A stretch of DNA of 64,000 nucleotides from Erythrophleum ivorense (GCA_026724425.1 JAIUCV010000003.1:60751088-60815087); one strand, 5' to 3'. Counted from the first letter of the stretch, positions 24,338 through 35,261 are shown. Made by a program: numbers and translations. The notes: a model not told the origin generated them from the letters alone.

Positions 24338-25134
24338 CTATGATTCATTCGGGCTCTTCATTGCCTTGTACATGTTGAATGTTACCTCTTGGTCATTAAC
24401 CCTCATAGTAAGTTCGCCTTTCTGCACATCAATTAATGTTCTACCGGTGGCTAAAAGGGTCTGCCCAAAATGATCGGAATATCTTTATCTTCTTCACAAT
24501 CTAAGACTATGAAGTCTGCTGGAAAAATTAACTTATCCACCTTCACCAGCACATCTTCTATAACTCTATTTGGATAGGCTAAAGATCGATCAGCTAGTTG
24601 CAAAGTGACAGTTGTAGGCCTTGCCTCGCCCAATCCAAGCTTCTTGAATGTTGACAGTGGCATTAAGTTAACACTTGCCCTCAAGTCACACAGAGCATTT
24701 CCAGCAAAATGTTTCCCAATGTTACAAGGAATGGTGAAACTCCCTGGGTCCTTCATCTTAGGTGGTAATTTCTTTTGCAAGATGGCACTGCATTCTTGAG
24801 TTAGGGCCACCGTCTCAAATTCTCCAAACCGCCTTTTATTAGACAGCACATCTTTTATGAACTTGGCATAACTGGGCATTTGCTCCAAAGCCTCTGCAAA
24901 TGGAATATTAATGTAGAGCTGTTTGAAGATTTCTAGGAATTTCTGATATTGCTTGTCCAGATTTTTCTTCCTGAAACGTTGAGGAAAGGGCAGTAGGGGA
25001 ATGATTCTCTCTTGCTCTATCTTTTGACTCTTCTCAGCACTGTCTTTCCTCTTCTCATTCGCTTCATTCTTCTCTTCCACCTTGTCCTTCACTTCTAAAG
25101 GTTCCTCCTTATCACCCTTTTGTTCCATCTTGCC
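24338..25134 (-). pseudogene. Athila protease region
   Basis: A charged Lys/Glu-rich linker leads to 'KKNLDKQYQKFLEIFKQLYI' and the aspartic protease, whose active-site block reads 'CDLRASVNLMPLSTFKKLGL' and whose C-terminal block is 'DIPIILGRPF'. The protease would cut the Gag-Pol polyprotein. The frame joins gag directly: only a TAA at 25135-25137 separates them. It then breaks by a one-base shift right after 'ILGRPF' (about 24455). The first position of the DxGA-type box keeps the Asp. Confidence 0.85.
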
Positions 25135-26625
25135 TTAGTTTGGGCTTGACTTATTGGCTTGCTTTGATGGCAGAACTTCAGACAACTCCTTGCCACTTCT
25201 TAATGCTATAGCTTTACATTCCTCTTTGCCTTCTCTTCTGGGGTTAAGAACAGTGTCACTTGGTAGCACCCCAATCTGTCTTGAGTTTACAGAAGAAGCT
25301 AATTGACCGATTTGTACTTCTATATTTTGAATTGCGGTCTCATGTCTTGTCATTGTGGCATCTTGTCTGGCTAAGATGGCATCTTGCTTCGCCATATATT
25401 GCATGAGCATTTCTTCCATGTTTGGTTTCTTTGCTGGCATTGGTTGTCTTCCTTGAGTAGGAAATCCCGGGGGGTGAGAAAGTCTCATACCCGAAGAGGA
25501 TGATTGGGGCTGATTTTGTCCCTGGTTCCATGAAAAATTTGGATGATTCCTCCATCCCGAGTTATAAGTGTTGGAATAAGGGTTGTTTTGGGCCTTCCCG
25601 TAGTTGCCCATGTAGTTGACGACTTCTACCAAGGAGGGGCATTGTTCATTGCAGTGTTCTTCTCCACAATGATCACAAGTGATGGCTGGAGCTTGAATAG
25701 AGTTGACCCCCACTGGTGCACTGAAACGTGTTTCAAGACTATCAAACCTCTTATTCATTGCAGCCACCTGAGCCGAGAGTGCGGTTAGAGCATCTATTTC
25801 ATGTATCCCAGCTACCTTTTTCTTGTGAGGTCTGGATGCAGACCATTGGAGGGAGTTAGCTGCCATATTTTCCAACAAATTATAAGCCTCTTCAACATTC
25901 AAATTGCCTGTGATACTCCCATTTGAAGCTGAGTCAAAGATGGCTTTTGTTTCAGGCAACAACCTATTATAGAAGGTTTGCACCTGTACCCATTTAGGAA
26001 ATCCATGATTGGGACACTTTTTTAACAGTTCCTTGAATCTCTCCCAAGCTTCATATAAGGGTTCATCATCTTGTTGCATGAAGGAGGTAATGTCATTTCT
26101 CAACTCTACTGATCTAGCTAGCAGATAAAATTTGGCTCTAAATCTTGTGACTAGATCATCCCAAGTGGTTATAGACCCATTCGGTAATGAGTTGAGCCAT
26201 ACCTTAGCCTTGTCCCTTAATGAAAGTGGGAAGAGCCTCAGCCGAATAGCATCATCCGTCACTCCATTCTGCTTAAAAGAATCACACACCTCTAGGAAAT
26301 TAGAGAGGTGAGTGTTTGGATCTTCAAGAGGAGAGCCACTGAATTGTCTAGCCATTTGAAGCATTTGCAGCACCACTTGCTTCATTTCAAAATTGTTTGC
26401 TTGAATGACTGGTCTTCTTATACTCGAGTGGTACCCTTGCATATTCAAAGTTGCAAAATCGTTCACTGTACGAACACGATTTTTATCCTCTTGCGCCATG
26501 TTTGTGGTTGAGTCAGAAGTTTCGCTACCGTCTCTCTGAGCTTGATTAGAGGCTTGATCAGATTCTTCTGAAAACAAAACCACTTCGAGACTCACAATCT
26601 CTTGCATATGAGGTTGTGCACACAC
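25135..26625 (-). CDS. Athila Gag (capsid/nucleocapsid), ends at a premature TAA
   Basis: Open for 496 codons. The family's usual start is more likely Met43 (about 26499, 'MAQEDKNRVRT') than the first Met at 26625. The retrotransposon Gag domain spans roughly residues 85-235 ('QFSGSPLEDPNTHLSNFLEV', 'FPLSLRDKAKVWLNSLP', 'TFYNRLLPETKAIFD'). A zinc knuckle of the Athila form CX2CX3HX4C ('CDHCGEEHCNEQC') lies near residue 325, and a Gln/Asn/Pro-rich tail follows. Gag forms the particle and binds element RNA. In intact Athila elements this frame continues into protease; here a TAA ends it, so it could at most make Gag alone. Confidence 0.85.
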   Translation of the reverse strand: MCAQPHMQEIVSLEVVLFSEESDQASNQAQRDGSETSDSTTNMAQEDKNRVRTVNDFATLNMQGYHSSIRRPVIQANNFEMKQVVLQMLQMARQFSGSPLEDPNTHLSNFLEVCDSFKQNGVTDDAIRLRLFPLSLRDKAKVWLNSLPNGSITTWDDLVTRFRAKFYLLARSVELRNDITSFMQQDDEPLYEAWERFKELLKKCPNHGFPKWVQVQTFYNRLLPETKAIFDSASNGSITGNLNVEEAYNLLENMAANSLQWSASRPHKKKVAGIHEIDALTALSAQVAAMNKRFDSLETRFSAPVGVNSIQAPAITCDHCGEEHCNEQCPSLVEVVNYMGNYGKAQNNPYSNTYNSGWRNHPNFSWNQGQNQPQSSSSGMRLSHPPGFPTQGRQPMPAKKPNMEEMLMQYMAKQDAILARQDATMTRHETAIQNIEVQIGQLASSVNSRQIGVLPSDTVLNPRREGKEECKAIALRSGKELSEVLPSKQANKSSPN

Positions 26626-26755
26626 AGAAGGTAGTCACTGTAAAATAGAACAGAGAAAGAAATTGAAAGTAGATAAAGTAAAAATATGCACAGTGCTTAA
26701 GTTCAAACTAGGTATGCTACTATCAATATTGACACACAATATTTTGGCACACAAG

Positions 26756-26773
26756 TCCCCGGCAACGGCGCCA
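26756..26773 (-). other. Athila primer-binding site (tRNA-Asp type)
   Basis: On - the site reads TGGCGCCGTTGCCGGGGA, the perfect Athila primer-binding site, complementary to the 3' end of tRNA-Asp. It lies 6 bp after the LTR end at 26780. Confidence 0.92.
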
Positions 26774-26779
26774 AAAACT

Positions 26780-28279
26780 TGTTGCTTTCCCAGAAGTGTA
26801 CATGCAAGTATACGTATCGTGTAGGCAATATAGTGATAAGAAATGATCGTTCCCTCGAGGATTTGTTGTCAAAACAATGCCAAGTACTGAAATTCACACC
26901 CCAATTTAAATCAAGCAAATCAATTCTTAAATGTTGATGTTAACGGAAATTGCTTATGATTCTGAAGCTATGTAAAAATCTAGGTTAGGATTTGGATTTC
27001 CGGGTGAATATTAGCATCTAGGATTATTGGTCCTCTTGTACTTCATAGTAGTGAGTTCAACATTCATCTCCTTCTGCTCTCCATGGCAATACTTGTTGGT
27101 CTAGGATTCTATTGTTCATATATATATTTTTCCAAATAGTGTATAGGGTACTCAGCCAATTTTATAATCCTTTATAAGATTAACTAAGATAAATCGATGA
27201 GTGCAGTACCTAACTGGACCATGTGAGGTTATTAAGTATATTCTTATCTCAATAACTCAGTTATCCACTCTCCTCAATGAATTTCAAGCACTCACACCAC
27301 TCAACCTTTGATCTAACCTCCCTTTTCCTTTCCCAAGTTCAAGTAAGGCATTATATCAATCTAAATGTTGGCCAATCAATCAGAAAACATGAAGTACAAA
27401 GCTGAGTGAACAAGTATGAATCATTGATTGCAGAATTAGAATGAAGAACTACTACTAATCCATACAAGAGTTCCAAATAATCCTAGATTAACTAGGGTTT
27501 AGCTATACATGATCATAAAATCCAAAGTCAAGCTTGAAGCAACAATCAAATACATCAGAAACTATGAACAAAACAGAGGAAATGAAGAGGAAACTCAGAA
27601 ACACAAGGATTCAGCTTCAATCTTCAATCTCCAGCTTCTCTATGCTTCAAGATAGCTCTCTAGCTCTTCCCTCAACCCTTGCACCTCTGGAATAACTCAA
27701 AACCAACCCAGAATGACGGCTCCTTCGACCCTCCTTGCCATAAGAAGCTTCAAACCCTCAGAATTTTTAGAAACAAAACGCTGCGTTCAGCTAATTCGAC
27801 TTGCGCCGCGGCGAAGAATTATGCACCGCGGCGAGTTTTGATTCTGTCTGAAGGTCTTCTTAACTCTCGCCGCGGCGAGTTTTGGTTCTGCCTGAAGCCT
27901 CGCCAGGGCCTAAACTGTTCTGACGCGGCGCAATAAACCCAGCATACTTTCTTCGAATTTCTGAGCTTCCCGCCTCGGCGCAGTGAATCTAGCCGCGGCG
28001 AGATGGATGAATTCAACACTTTGCAGCCTTTCTCTCCTGAATTTGCTCCAAACTCTTCAACACATGAGTCCTAAAAAAACCAAGTATGATTAGCTATCAC
28101 AATACTTAAAAATCAAAGATAAAACTGATGGTTTTTCAAGTAAATGTTGAGTCTAGAACTATTCATCCTATATATGTTCATTTCTTTCTATATATGTATT
28201 ATTTACCCTAGAAGTGGAGGCTAAAGTCATATTTACTGAGAAAAATATGCATAATAACATGAATAATTGGGAATTATCA
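26780..28279 (-). repeat. 5' LTR of the Athila element, 1,500 bp
   Basis: On - it begins TGATAATTCCCAATTATTC and ends GGGAAAGCAACA just before the primer-binding site. The same ends delimit the solo LTR at 60028-61377, whose target duplication confirms the boundaries. It contains the CCGCGG array at 27795-28012 and a terminal block with 'ccctcgagggaacgatc'-type sequence (26850-26870) shared by all three Athila LTRs in the window. Confidence 0.9.
27795..28012 (-). repeat. CCGCGG motif array in the Athila LTR
   Basis: Five or more cores of GCCGCGGCGA(G/A) or close variants occur, spaced irregularly, followed by 'ttttg(a/g)ttctg(t/c)ctgaag'. It is the same motif as the array at 15970-16345. Confidence 0.75.
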
Positions 28280-29274
28280 AAAATCCATTTCTAAACATAA
28301 TTTCTACTATTATTGAGTGTGTATATATATATGTATGTATATGAGTGGTAGTAATTTTTTCCACAATAATCATCAACAATTTCTTTTCTTTTCTTTTTTC
28401 TTTAGAATAGCCTGAAAGAACAATAGATAAGATGAACTTTAAGGTGAAATAGGATCACAATTGCATTACTTTAGTTCCCACACCATCAGTACCAGCAAAC
28501 AAAGTGTGAATCACCTATTACAAAATATCCATTAGTCTTCTTTTATCAAAAACTTGTGCATATTGATAAATAAAAATTATCAAGATAGAGTTTCTGCTAC
28601 CATCAATTGCCTCCCAGTAGAATTTTATAACTGCATCGCCAGTTCACCTCTCAAAATGTAATATAGGACATCCAGAAATTATGTCCTCAAGAGGAAAAAA
28701 AATGCCACAAGCAATTTACAGAAGTACTCAACAAGAGAAGGGGGGAGAAGACAGATTATTTGGCAACCACAGTACAGCTAATCTAGAGGGAAGAATCCGC
28801 CACAATCGCCAATCCCAGCTGCCATTTTTTCGTTCTTCAAGGCTAAAGCACCTGATTATATAAGAATTTCTTTCTCTTTTCAAATTAAAGGCGATCTGTT
28901 CAATAGAAATTGAAACCACTACACATTTGTTTTAGTAAGTCAGAATGCATTTAAACAAAGAAAGTTGTAGGCATCAAAAGGTCATCCATAACCCAGATCA
29001 AGCACCCAAAAAAAAAAATCTTGATACCATACATTTATAATTGGCTTTACGAAGAATAGCCTCTTGATACGTCAGAGGTTTAATGAAACATTTCACTAAA
29101 TTTAGAATTCAGGGCTTGCGGACTAACTGCATATATATATATATATATATCCTTATCCACAGTGAGAACAACTAGTGTCTTGATGTCTATAAGAGAGTAC
29201 CACAAGAGAGGGAGAAAGAGCGAGAGAGCACACTGAGAACAACGATGCTCGTTCACGGAGACGAACTGATACGC
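28280..29274. other. Intergenic or intron DNA, nothing recognised
   Basis: Lies between the Athila 5' LTR and the Ale copia element. It has (TA)/(TATG) repeats at 28322-28345 and an (AT)n run at 29131-29150. Short frames at 28681-28919 show no family signature. It could be what remains of the downstream part of the broken complex I gene at 34 kb, but I saw no further exon of it. Confidence 0.4.
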
Positions 29275-29279
29275 AGTAC
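29275..29279. other. Target-site duplication AGTAC (left)
   Basis: AGTAC at 29275-29279 is repeated at 33853-33857, bracketing the complete Ale element. Confidence 0.88.
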
Positions 29280-29523
29280 AGTTAGAATATCTGATGTATA
29301 TCAGTATTCACGCCTTAAAAACTTGAGGCACGAGAGATCTAATCTATTCTATTTATAAGGAAGTTTGTTACATCAGAGTCAATACAAGAGTGACACGTAC
29401 ACAGAGGGAATAATACACATGAGCGGGAAAGAATGAAAGAATAATCTACTGGGAGGTACACGAAGCATGAGCAGGAGAATAACTAACTAACAGACAAGAT
29501 AAGATTAATTACTAATCCTAACA
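29280..29523 (-). repeat. 3' LTR of the Ale element (244 bp)
   Basis: On - it begins TGTTAGGATTAGTAATTAAT and ends ...ATTCTAACT. A TATA-type box 'cttataaatagaatag' is present on -. Next to it internally lies a polypurine tract ('gaaggggg' on -, 29524-29531). Confidence 0.9.
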
Positions 29524-29529
29524 CCCCCT

Positions 29530-30150
29530 TCAAACGAGAGGGTGTGGGAAGCAACCCGAGTTTGTCACGGAAATGACTAAACTGATAATGAGCAAGTGGC
29601 TTCATCAAGTAATCTGCAATTTGACTTGAGGAGGGGACATAACGAACATCTAGCCTTTTGTCTAAAACCAAGTCTAAGACAAAATGCACATCAATTTCCA
29701 CGTGTTTCGTTCTTGCATGTTGTATTGGATTAGCAGCTAAGGTATTTGCACTAAGATTGTCACACTAAATGATTGGCGTATCTTGTGAGGGAAAACCAAG
29801 TTCCTTAAGCAAAGAAGTTAGCCATGAAATTTTTGCTACTGAATCTACTAAAGCTCTGTACTCGACTTGGATACCACTCTCTGTTTTTTAGAAGCCCACG
29901 AAACCAAATTATCACCAAAGTAAACACAGTAACCGGCCATTGATTTCCTATCATCAGTGTTAGTGGCCCAATCTGCATCAGTGAAACCTATGAGACTTAA
30001 ACGTCTACAAGGCTGAATATGCAGACCATAGTGAGAGGTTCTTTTCAAGTATCTAAATATGCATTTCACTGCTTGATAATGAACATTTGTTGGGGCTGAC
30101 AAGAACTGACTTAATCTATTAACAGAGAAAGCTATATCAGGCCAAGTTGT
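29530..30150 (-). pseudogene. Ale RNase H
   Basis: Copia RNase H pieces on - are 'AVKCIFRYLKRTSHYGLHI', 'LIGFTDADWATNTDDRKSM' (first catalytic Asp in DADWA), 'VSWASKKQRVVSKSSTE', and after a stop the C-terminal 'VEIDVHFVLDLVLDKRLDVR' and 'SSSQIADYLMKPL'. Frames break near 29848 and 29760, where a stop replaces the expected Cys/Trp region. Confidence 0.85.
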
Positions 30151-30998
30151 TGTTATTGAAGGACACCGATTGCTTTCCTATAAGTACAAGGATCAGTAAG
30201 AGGTTCTCCATCATGAATAGAAAGATGTTGTCCAGTAGACATAGGTGTTGGACACGGAGAAGAATCAATTATGTTGAACCTTTTAAGAATGTCTAGTGTG
30301 TATTTTCCTTGATTAAGAAAGATGCCAGCATCATCTCGATAAGCTTCAATGCCTAGGAAGTAATGAATAGAACCAAGATCCTTCAAAGAAAATAGATTAT
30401 TAAGCTTCTGAGTAAATTGCTGTAGATGTTTAGAGTCATTTCCTATAATTAGTATATCATTGACGTAGATAAGAATAAAGACGATGATATTCTGATTTAT
30501 GTATATGAACAGAGAATTATCACTCTTGGCATTGTGAAATCCCCATTAAAGTAATGTAATCCGTAGCCGATCAAACCAAGCTCTAGGAGCTTGTCTAAGT
30601 CCATAAAGAGCCTTGATTAATTTACAAACATGATTTGGCCTATTCTTGTCAACAAAGCCTTCTGGCTTACGCATAAATACATTTTTCTCAAGGTATCCAT
30701 TGAGAAAAGCATTATTGATGTCCATCTGCCGAATGTCCCAGTTGAAAGAGACTGCAATGGTCAACATTACTCGTATTGTTGCTGCTTTTACAACCGGGCT
30801 GTATGTTTCACCATAATCTACTCCAGGTGACTGTTGAAAACCCTTAGCTATAAGACTTGCTTTATGCTGTTGTAGGGTGCCATCAGCATTTAGCTTAGTC
30901 TTAAATACCCATTTGCAATTAACAACTGTTTGTTGTCCAGTATAAGGCGCTAGTTGCCAAGTTTCATCACACTGCAACGCTTTATACTCTTCTTGCAT
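30151..30998 (-). pseudogene. Ale reverse transcriptase
   Basis: An open stretch of 150 codons (30998-30546) has 'ALQCDETWQLAPYTG', 'CKWVFKTKLNADGTLQQHKA', 'RQMDINNAFLNGYLEKNVFM' and 'KALYGLRQAPRAWFDRL'. After a frame break come the palm with a YVND variant of the YVDD catalytic box (about 30465) and 'MKDLGSIHYFLGIEAYRDDA' (30386). Asp to Asn in the catalytic box by itself suggests loss of activity. Confidence 0.88.
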
Positions 30999-30999
30999 T

Positions 31000-32479
31000 G
31001 CTTTGAACTAGTGAGGGTGCTGTAAAGCTTCTTGAACGGAGGTAGGTTCAGTGGTTGAATTCTGTAATTATTCAGTTTGTAGCAAACCAACAAACGGATG
31101 CTTGGGTTTAAAAACACCACTCTTAGCTCGTGTTACCATTGGGTGATTATTGATAGGTTCATCAATATTCAAATAAGAAGGAGAGGAGTCTAGTGTTGTA
31201 TGTTGAGCCTGAAGCATGGAATTAGTAGTAGACTAAGATTGAGAATCATCACCAGATTCTGACAGGTATGGAGAACCAAGATGAGAGTTTTACAAAGCAG
31301 AGCTTCTATTGACAGGAGCTGAAGAACGAGTGGGCAATGAGGTTTCACGATCATCGAATGTAGTACCAATGAATGTAGGAATTGTAATTTGCTAACTAGG
31401 AGGTACATCAGCATTGGTCCTTCGATTTCGAAATCCTATAATAAAAGGAAAATGATGAGAGTTAAAAATGGCATGCCGAGAGATGTAGACTCGACCAGTG
31501 CTACTCAGGCATTTATATCCTTTCTGATTTGAGCCATATCCAATAAACACACATCTTTGGCTATGGAACTGTAGTTTATGTTTGTTGTAAGGAAAGCAGC
31601 GGTTTGAAAAGCCTCAACCCAATAAGAGAGAGGCATATGTGCTTGAGCCAGTAGAGTTAAATCGGTTTCTACTAAATGGCGATGCTTGCGTTCAGCCCTG
31701 CCATTCTGAGGGGATGTATAAAGATAGAAGTAGCATAAATTAATTCCATGTGTATTGGCTATGCTGATGAAAGGTTTGAATTTAGAACCCATATCACTTT
31801 GAATTGCTTTGATTTTTCTGTCAAATTGGTTTTCAACAAGTGCCTTGAAGTGAAGAAAAGCATTGATAGCTTCAGATTTGTGCTTAAGTGGATATATCCA
31901 TGTATAACGCCTAAAGTCATCAAGGAAGTGTATGTAAAACCGACAGCTAGAATTAGAAATTATTGGTGCAGGACCCCATATGTCAGTGTGTATCAGTTCG
32001 AGTGGTGCTAAAGCATGAGATGTAGAATTGGGAAAAGGTAACAGATGAGATTTGCCTAATTGACATGCTTCATAGAAATATTTCTCATCATCATTAACTC
32101 TGATATTACACTTATTTAATATTAGCTTTAAAGTTCTATCACAGGGATGTCCAAGTTTCATATGCCAATCTTGTAACTCAGTGTAAGTTAAGAATGCAGT
32201 AGGTGGATTTGGTAGATTCTTGCACTGAGATTTGATTGCTAACTGGCCATTAACCTTGTATAATCCCTCTTTGAGTGTCCATTCCATCAGTATTTGTCCT
32301 GTCTGTGGTTTCTTCACAATGCAACCAGAGGGATTAAATTCAATACCAACATCATTATCTGCTATGAGTTTAGAAACACTCATTAAACTCTTTGGAGCAG
32401 ATGGTACAACAAGTACTTGATCAAAAAGAAGCTTACGATTGATGCAAGGAAAGAAAGAAGAGCCATAATTTTTTACCAT
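31000..32479 (-). pseudogene. Ale protease C-part and integrase
   Basis: An open frame of 324 codons (32479-31505) holds the end of the protease ('KLLFDQVLVVPSAPKSLMSV'), the pre-integrase zinc region ('WHMKLGHPCDRTLKLIL', with the last Cys pair reduced to 'YEACQLGKS'), and the integrase core ('LELIHTDIWGPAP' and 'SPQNGRAERKHRHLVETDLT' with the catalytic Glu). It shifts frame near 31550. A variable linker to 31000 is in broken frames. Confidence 0.85.
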
Positions 32480-33604
32480 AGCCTATGCACCATTTCCAAC
32501 TGTTAGAGTTAACTTACCGTTATGATTAGCACCACTTAACCTAGCCAGATTTTCAGCATTGTGAGTTACGTGGCAATTAGCACCATTGTCCATGTACCAC
32601 GCTTTGTCATTAACAGAGCTTGAAGAGGCATAATATGCCTGGTTAGATGAGTAAGATTTTGAATTTCGTTGTTTTGGGGGTCCTCCATTGTATGAGCTGT
32701 CATACCGGAAATAGTAAGAATGTGCCAAATGTCCAGATCTTCCACAAACTTGACAGATAGGCTTAGAATTATGAAAGCTTCTACCACGTGCTGATCGACC
32801 ACCTCTGGGTCCTTTAGATCCACGCCATGGTGCTCGAGAGTTTTTTAAGTTACGATGATTAGTACGCTGAGCAAAATTCACCGTTGGTTGTATATTAAGG
32901 TTGGAAAATTGATTGAGTTGTTCAATGCGATTCTCAAAAGTTAATAGTACTACCTGAACATCGAGCCAAGAAATGTTAGTTTTATCAGATAATGCAACAA
33001 CAATAGTATCATATTCTGAATCAAGGCCAGCGAGAGTTTGTATTATAAGATCATAATTGGAAATAGGACATCCAACTAGAAAAAGGTTATCGGCTATGCT
33101 TGTCATCTTTGTAAGGTACTCGTCCATTTTGAGATTGTTTTTCCTGGTCCTGTGAAATTATGTTTTGTACAGAGTAATTCATGTTTTGGTATGTGCACCG
33201 GATAGTTGTTTGGCTCCTTCCCATAGCTCACGGGCTGTTTTGCAATGAATTAGTTGTGCTCCCATCTCGGTGGTCATTGTGTTTCTGATCCATCCTAGCA
33301 GTAATTGATCCAGTGATCGCCATTCTTCAAAGGCTGAGTTGGGTATCACCTCACCATCTTGTAAGGTGTATTCCGGGGGAGCGATTGTTGACCCGTCAAT
33401 GTGAGATTCTAGCTTGTTGCCTTTGATCAGTGGGAGAACAATCGATTCCCACAATAGAAAGTTGCCCCGATCTAATTTGGTGGAGCCAGTTTGATTGAAC
33501 GAACTGAATAGTGTGTTTGTCTTGTTCTGAATTGTGTTAACAGTGATTACTGGAGGAGTGCCAGAGCTAGCAAGGATTTGTGTTGAGTTAGAAGATGAAG
33601 ACAT
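32480..33604 (-). pseudogene. Ale gag and protease start
   Basis: Met at 33604 lies 23 bp inside the primer-binding site, a typical distance. The gag core includes 'LLLGWIRNTMTTEMGAQLIH' and 'MDEYLTKMTSIADNLFLVG', separated by two in-frame stops (33179-33181 and about 15 codons on). The nucleocapsid knuckle 'CQVCGRSGHLAHSYYF' lacks the last Cys (Tyr instead). The protease active site reads 'WYMDNGANCHVT', with Asn where Ser/Thr is usual. TAG at 32483-32485 follows. Confidence 0.85.
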
Positions 33605-33625
33605 GGTGAGTGCTGAGACAGACTA

Positions 33626-33637
33626 GCTCTAATACCA
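33626..33637 (-). other. Ale primer-binding site (initiator Met tRNA)
   Basis: On - TGGTATTAGAGC matches the plant initiator-methionine tRNA site TGGTATCAGAGC with one transition, directly adjacent to the LTR. Confidence 0.88.
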
Positions 33638-33852
33638 AGTTAGAATATCTGATGTATATCAGTATTCACGCCTCGAAAACTTGAGGCACGAGAGATCTAA
33701 TCTATTCTATTTATAAGAAAGTTTGTTACATAAGAGTCAATACAAGAGTGACACGTACATAGAGGGAATAATACACATGAGCGGGAAAGAATGAAAGAAT
33801 AATCTATTGGGAGGTACACGAAGCATGAGAAGATTAATTACTAATCCTAACA
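33638..33852 (-). repeat. 5' LTR of the Ale element (215 bp)
   Basis: Same sequence as the LTR at 29280-29523 except for six substitutions and a 29-bp deletion around 33831. Confidence 0.9.
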
Positions 33853-34044
33853 AGTACTACTCTGATTGTGAACAAAATCATACTCCAATAAATTACATCC
33901 ACTTATCTGACACAAGATAAGTGGAAAAAAAAAAGCACCAAAATCAATCAAGAATACCCATAATAAAAACTCCGGGAGTTGAAATCTAAGCCCAGTTTAT
34001 TTAATTTAAAAAAAAGAAAGAAAAAATGAGAAAGAAGAGCTAAC

Positions 34045-34385
34045 CAGGAAGAGCAGGCATGGCACAAGAAGCAACAGGCTTTGAGAGATTTCTTAACCTC
34101 AACGAGACACATACGGCAATTCCCAGCGATGGACAGCCAGCTGTGATAGCAAAAGCGAGGTATGTCGACACCGGCAACCTCCCATGCCTGGAAAATGGTC
34201 ACGCCTTTGAGGATTTTCACAGGGTACCCATCCACGAATACCTCAATGGCATCCTCAGGATTAGAGAAGTGGACCCTGGCTTCGGCAAGCGGGGTCCGCG
34301 GCGGGAGATCCACTGGTGGAGGTTCCGGTTGAGTTTGTGCGGCCGCGTGCGAAACTAGAACATGCGCATGCGACGACGTCGGCAT
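34045..34385 (-). pseudogene. First exon of mitochondrial complex I 75-kDa subunit, frameshifted fragment
   Basis: On - the frame reads '...SNPEDAIEVFVDGYPVKILK' then 'AWEVAGVDIPRFCYHSWLSI' and 'AGNCRMCLVEV', matching the N-terminal ferredoxin-like 2Fe-2S domain of the NADH:ubiquinone oxidoreductase 75-kDa subunit (NDUFS1 type). Three of four cluster Cys are visible (CX10CX2C); the fourth region follows but is shifted out of frame by one extra base near 34076. A plausible splice donor (gttagc) ends the exon at about 34045. The presequence region upstream is poorly conserved. No second exon is seen downstream; the Ale and Athila elements occupy that side. Likely a truncated gene copy; a sequencing error at one base is the alternative. 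Confidence 0.7.
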
Positions 34386-35224
34386 CTACAATCGGAATGA
34401 CATGAGATTTGAATAGATTCGAAATGGTACTCTTCCTTGAACATATTCCACCGCGAGTCATACGATTCCAGCTAGAGGGAGAAGGAGAGCAGCGTTCTAC
34501 AGCTTTTGATCCATCTGATCGAACACCATTAGCGATAGGGACTAGGGTTTGGGAACGGAAGTTGGAGATTATTGAGAAAATAGAAAAAAGAAAAGAAAAA
34601 AAAAAGCAGGGAAGTCTGTTCTAAATTTTATAAATTAAAAGATTTGGATTAATAAAAGAATTTAAAAAAATTAGGGGCCAAAATGTCAATATAACAAATA
34701 ATTTTTCTAATATTTTAGGTCTTTTTTTAATTTCTGCGCCTTGTTGCGAGTACTGATGTGCCGCTTCCTCATTGGACCGGTTGTTTGAATGCAGCAAAAT
34801 TTCCAATTGCTTTGAAATATTCATACCTTTTAATCTTCATATAACAAGCACGTTAAACTGATGTGACACCATCGTAATCATTCCCAATTTTTTTGACTGA
34901 TGTGAGTTTATGGTCTTAACTTTAATCTCTACATCCACCTTTTCACATGGAAAGCCCTAACTTCCAGACCTACAAAGGTAACGCTCCTTTCACCATGCTT
35001 TGTGATCCACTTTTATGAAACCTTTTTCTTTATTGAAACATAGTCAGTTAAACGCGGTGAAACCAATTTCGTCGAAACTGTTCATCTACAAGATTAAAAT
35101 GTATTTTGTAAGAGTTCAGGACTAATTATTTTTCCCGGTCATTGCTCTTAATTAAGTTAAATAATTACAACAATTTATGCTAGCTATCCACTTTACATAT
35201 TAAAATATCGGTTTCCACTTTTAA

Positions 35225-35261
<37 letters not shown>

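Larger units (their letters stand above)
12960..28279 (-). mobile_element. Athila-type Ty3/gypsy retrotransposon, disrupted and lacking its 3' LTR
   Basis: Reading on -: 5' LTR (28279-26780), primer-binding site for tRNA-Asp, gag, protease, RT, RNase H, integrase, the extra Athila ORF, then a 3' untranslated region. The 3' region ends abruptly at about 12960, where the 3' LTR would be expected. A 4,458-bp foreign solo LTR splits integrase. Without that insert the element is about 10.9 kb, normal for Athila. Nonsense codons at 25135, 24338, 22302, 21996 and 15408 and frameshifts near 24455 and 22625 make it inactive. The frames are otherwise long and readable, so decay is moderate. Confidence 0.95.
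29280..33852 (-). mobile_element. Complete Ale/Retrofit-type Ty1/copia retrotransposon, mutated
   Basis: Two short LTRs (29280-29523 and 33638-33852), a 5-bp duplication AGTAC, an initiator-Met tRNA primer-binding site, a polypurine tract and copia-order genes (gag, protease, integrase, RT, RNase H) on - make a complete 4.57-kb element. LTRs of ~240 bp with one short gag-pol frame fit the Ale/Retrofit lineage. The LTRs differ by six substitutions over 215 aligned bases plus one 29-bp deletion, so insertion was fairly recent. The coding region nevertheless has several stops and frameshifts. Confidence 0.93.

Noticed and set aside
34059..34358. 99-codon + strand frame
   Set aside because: Antisense shadow of the complex I exon, whose - strand translation has clear cluster-binding cysteines.
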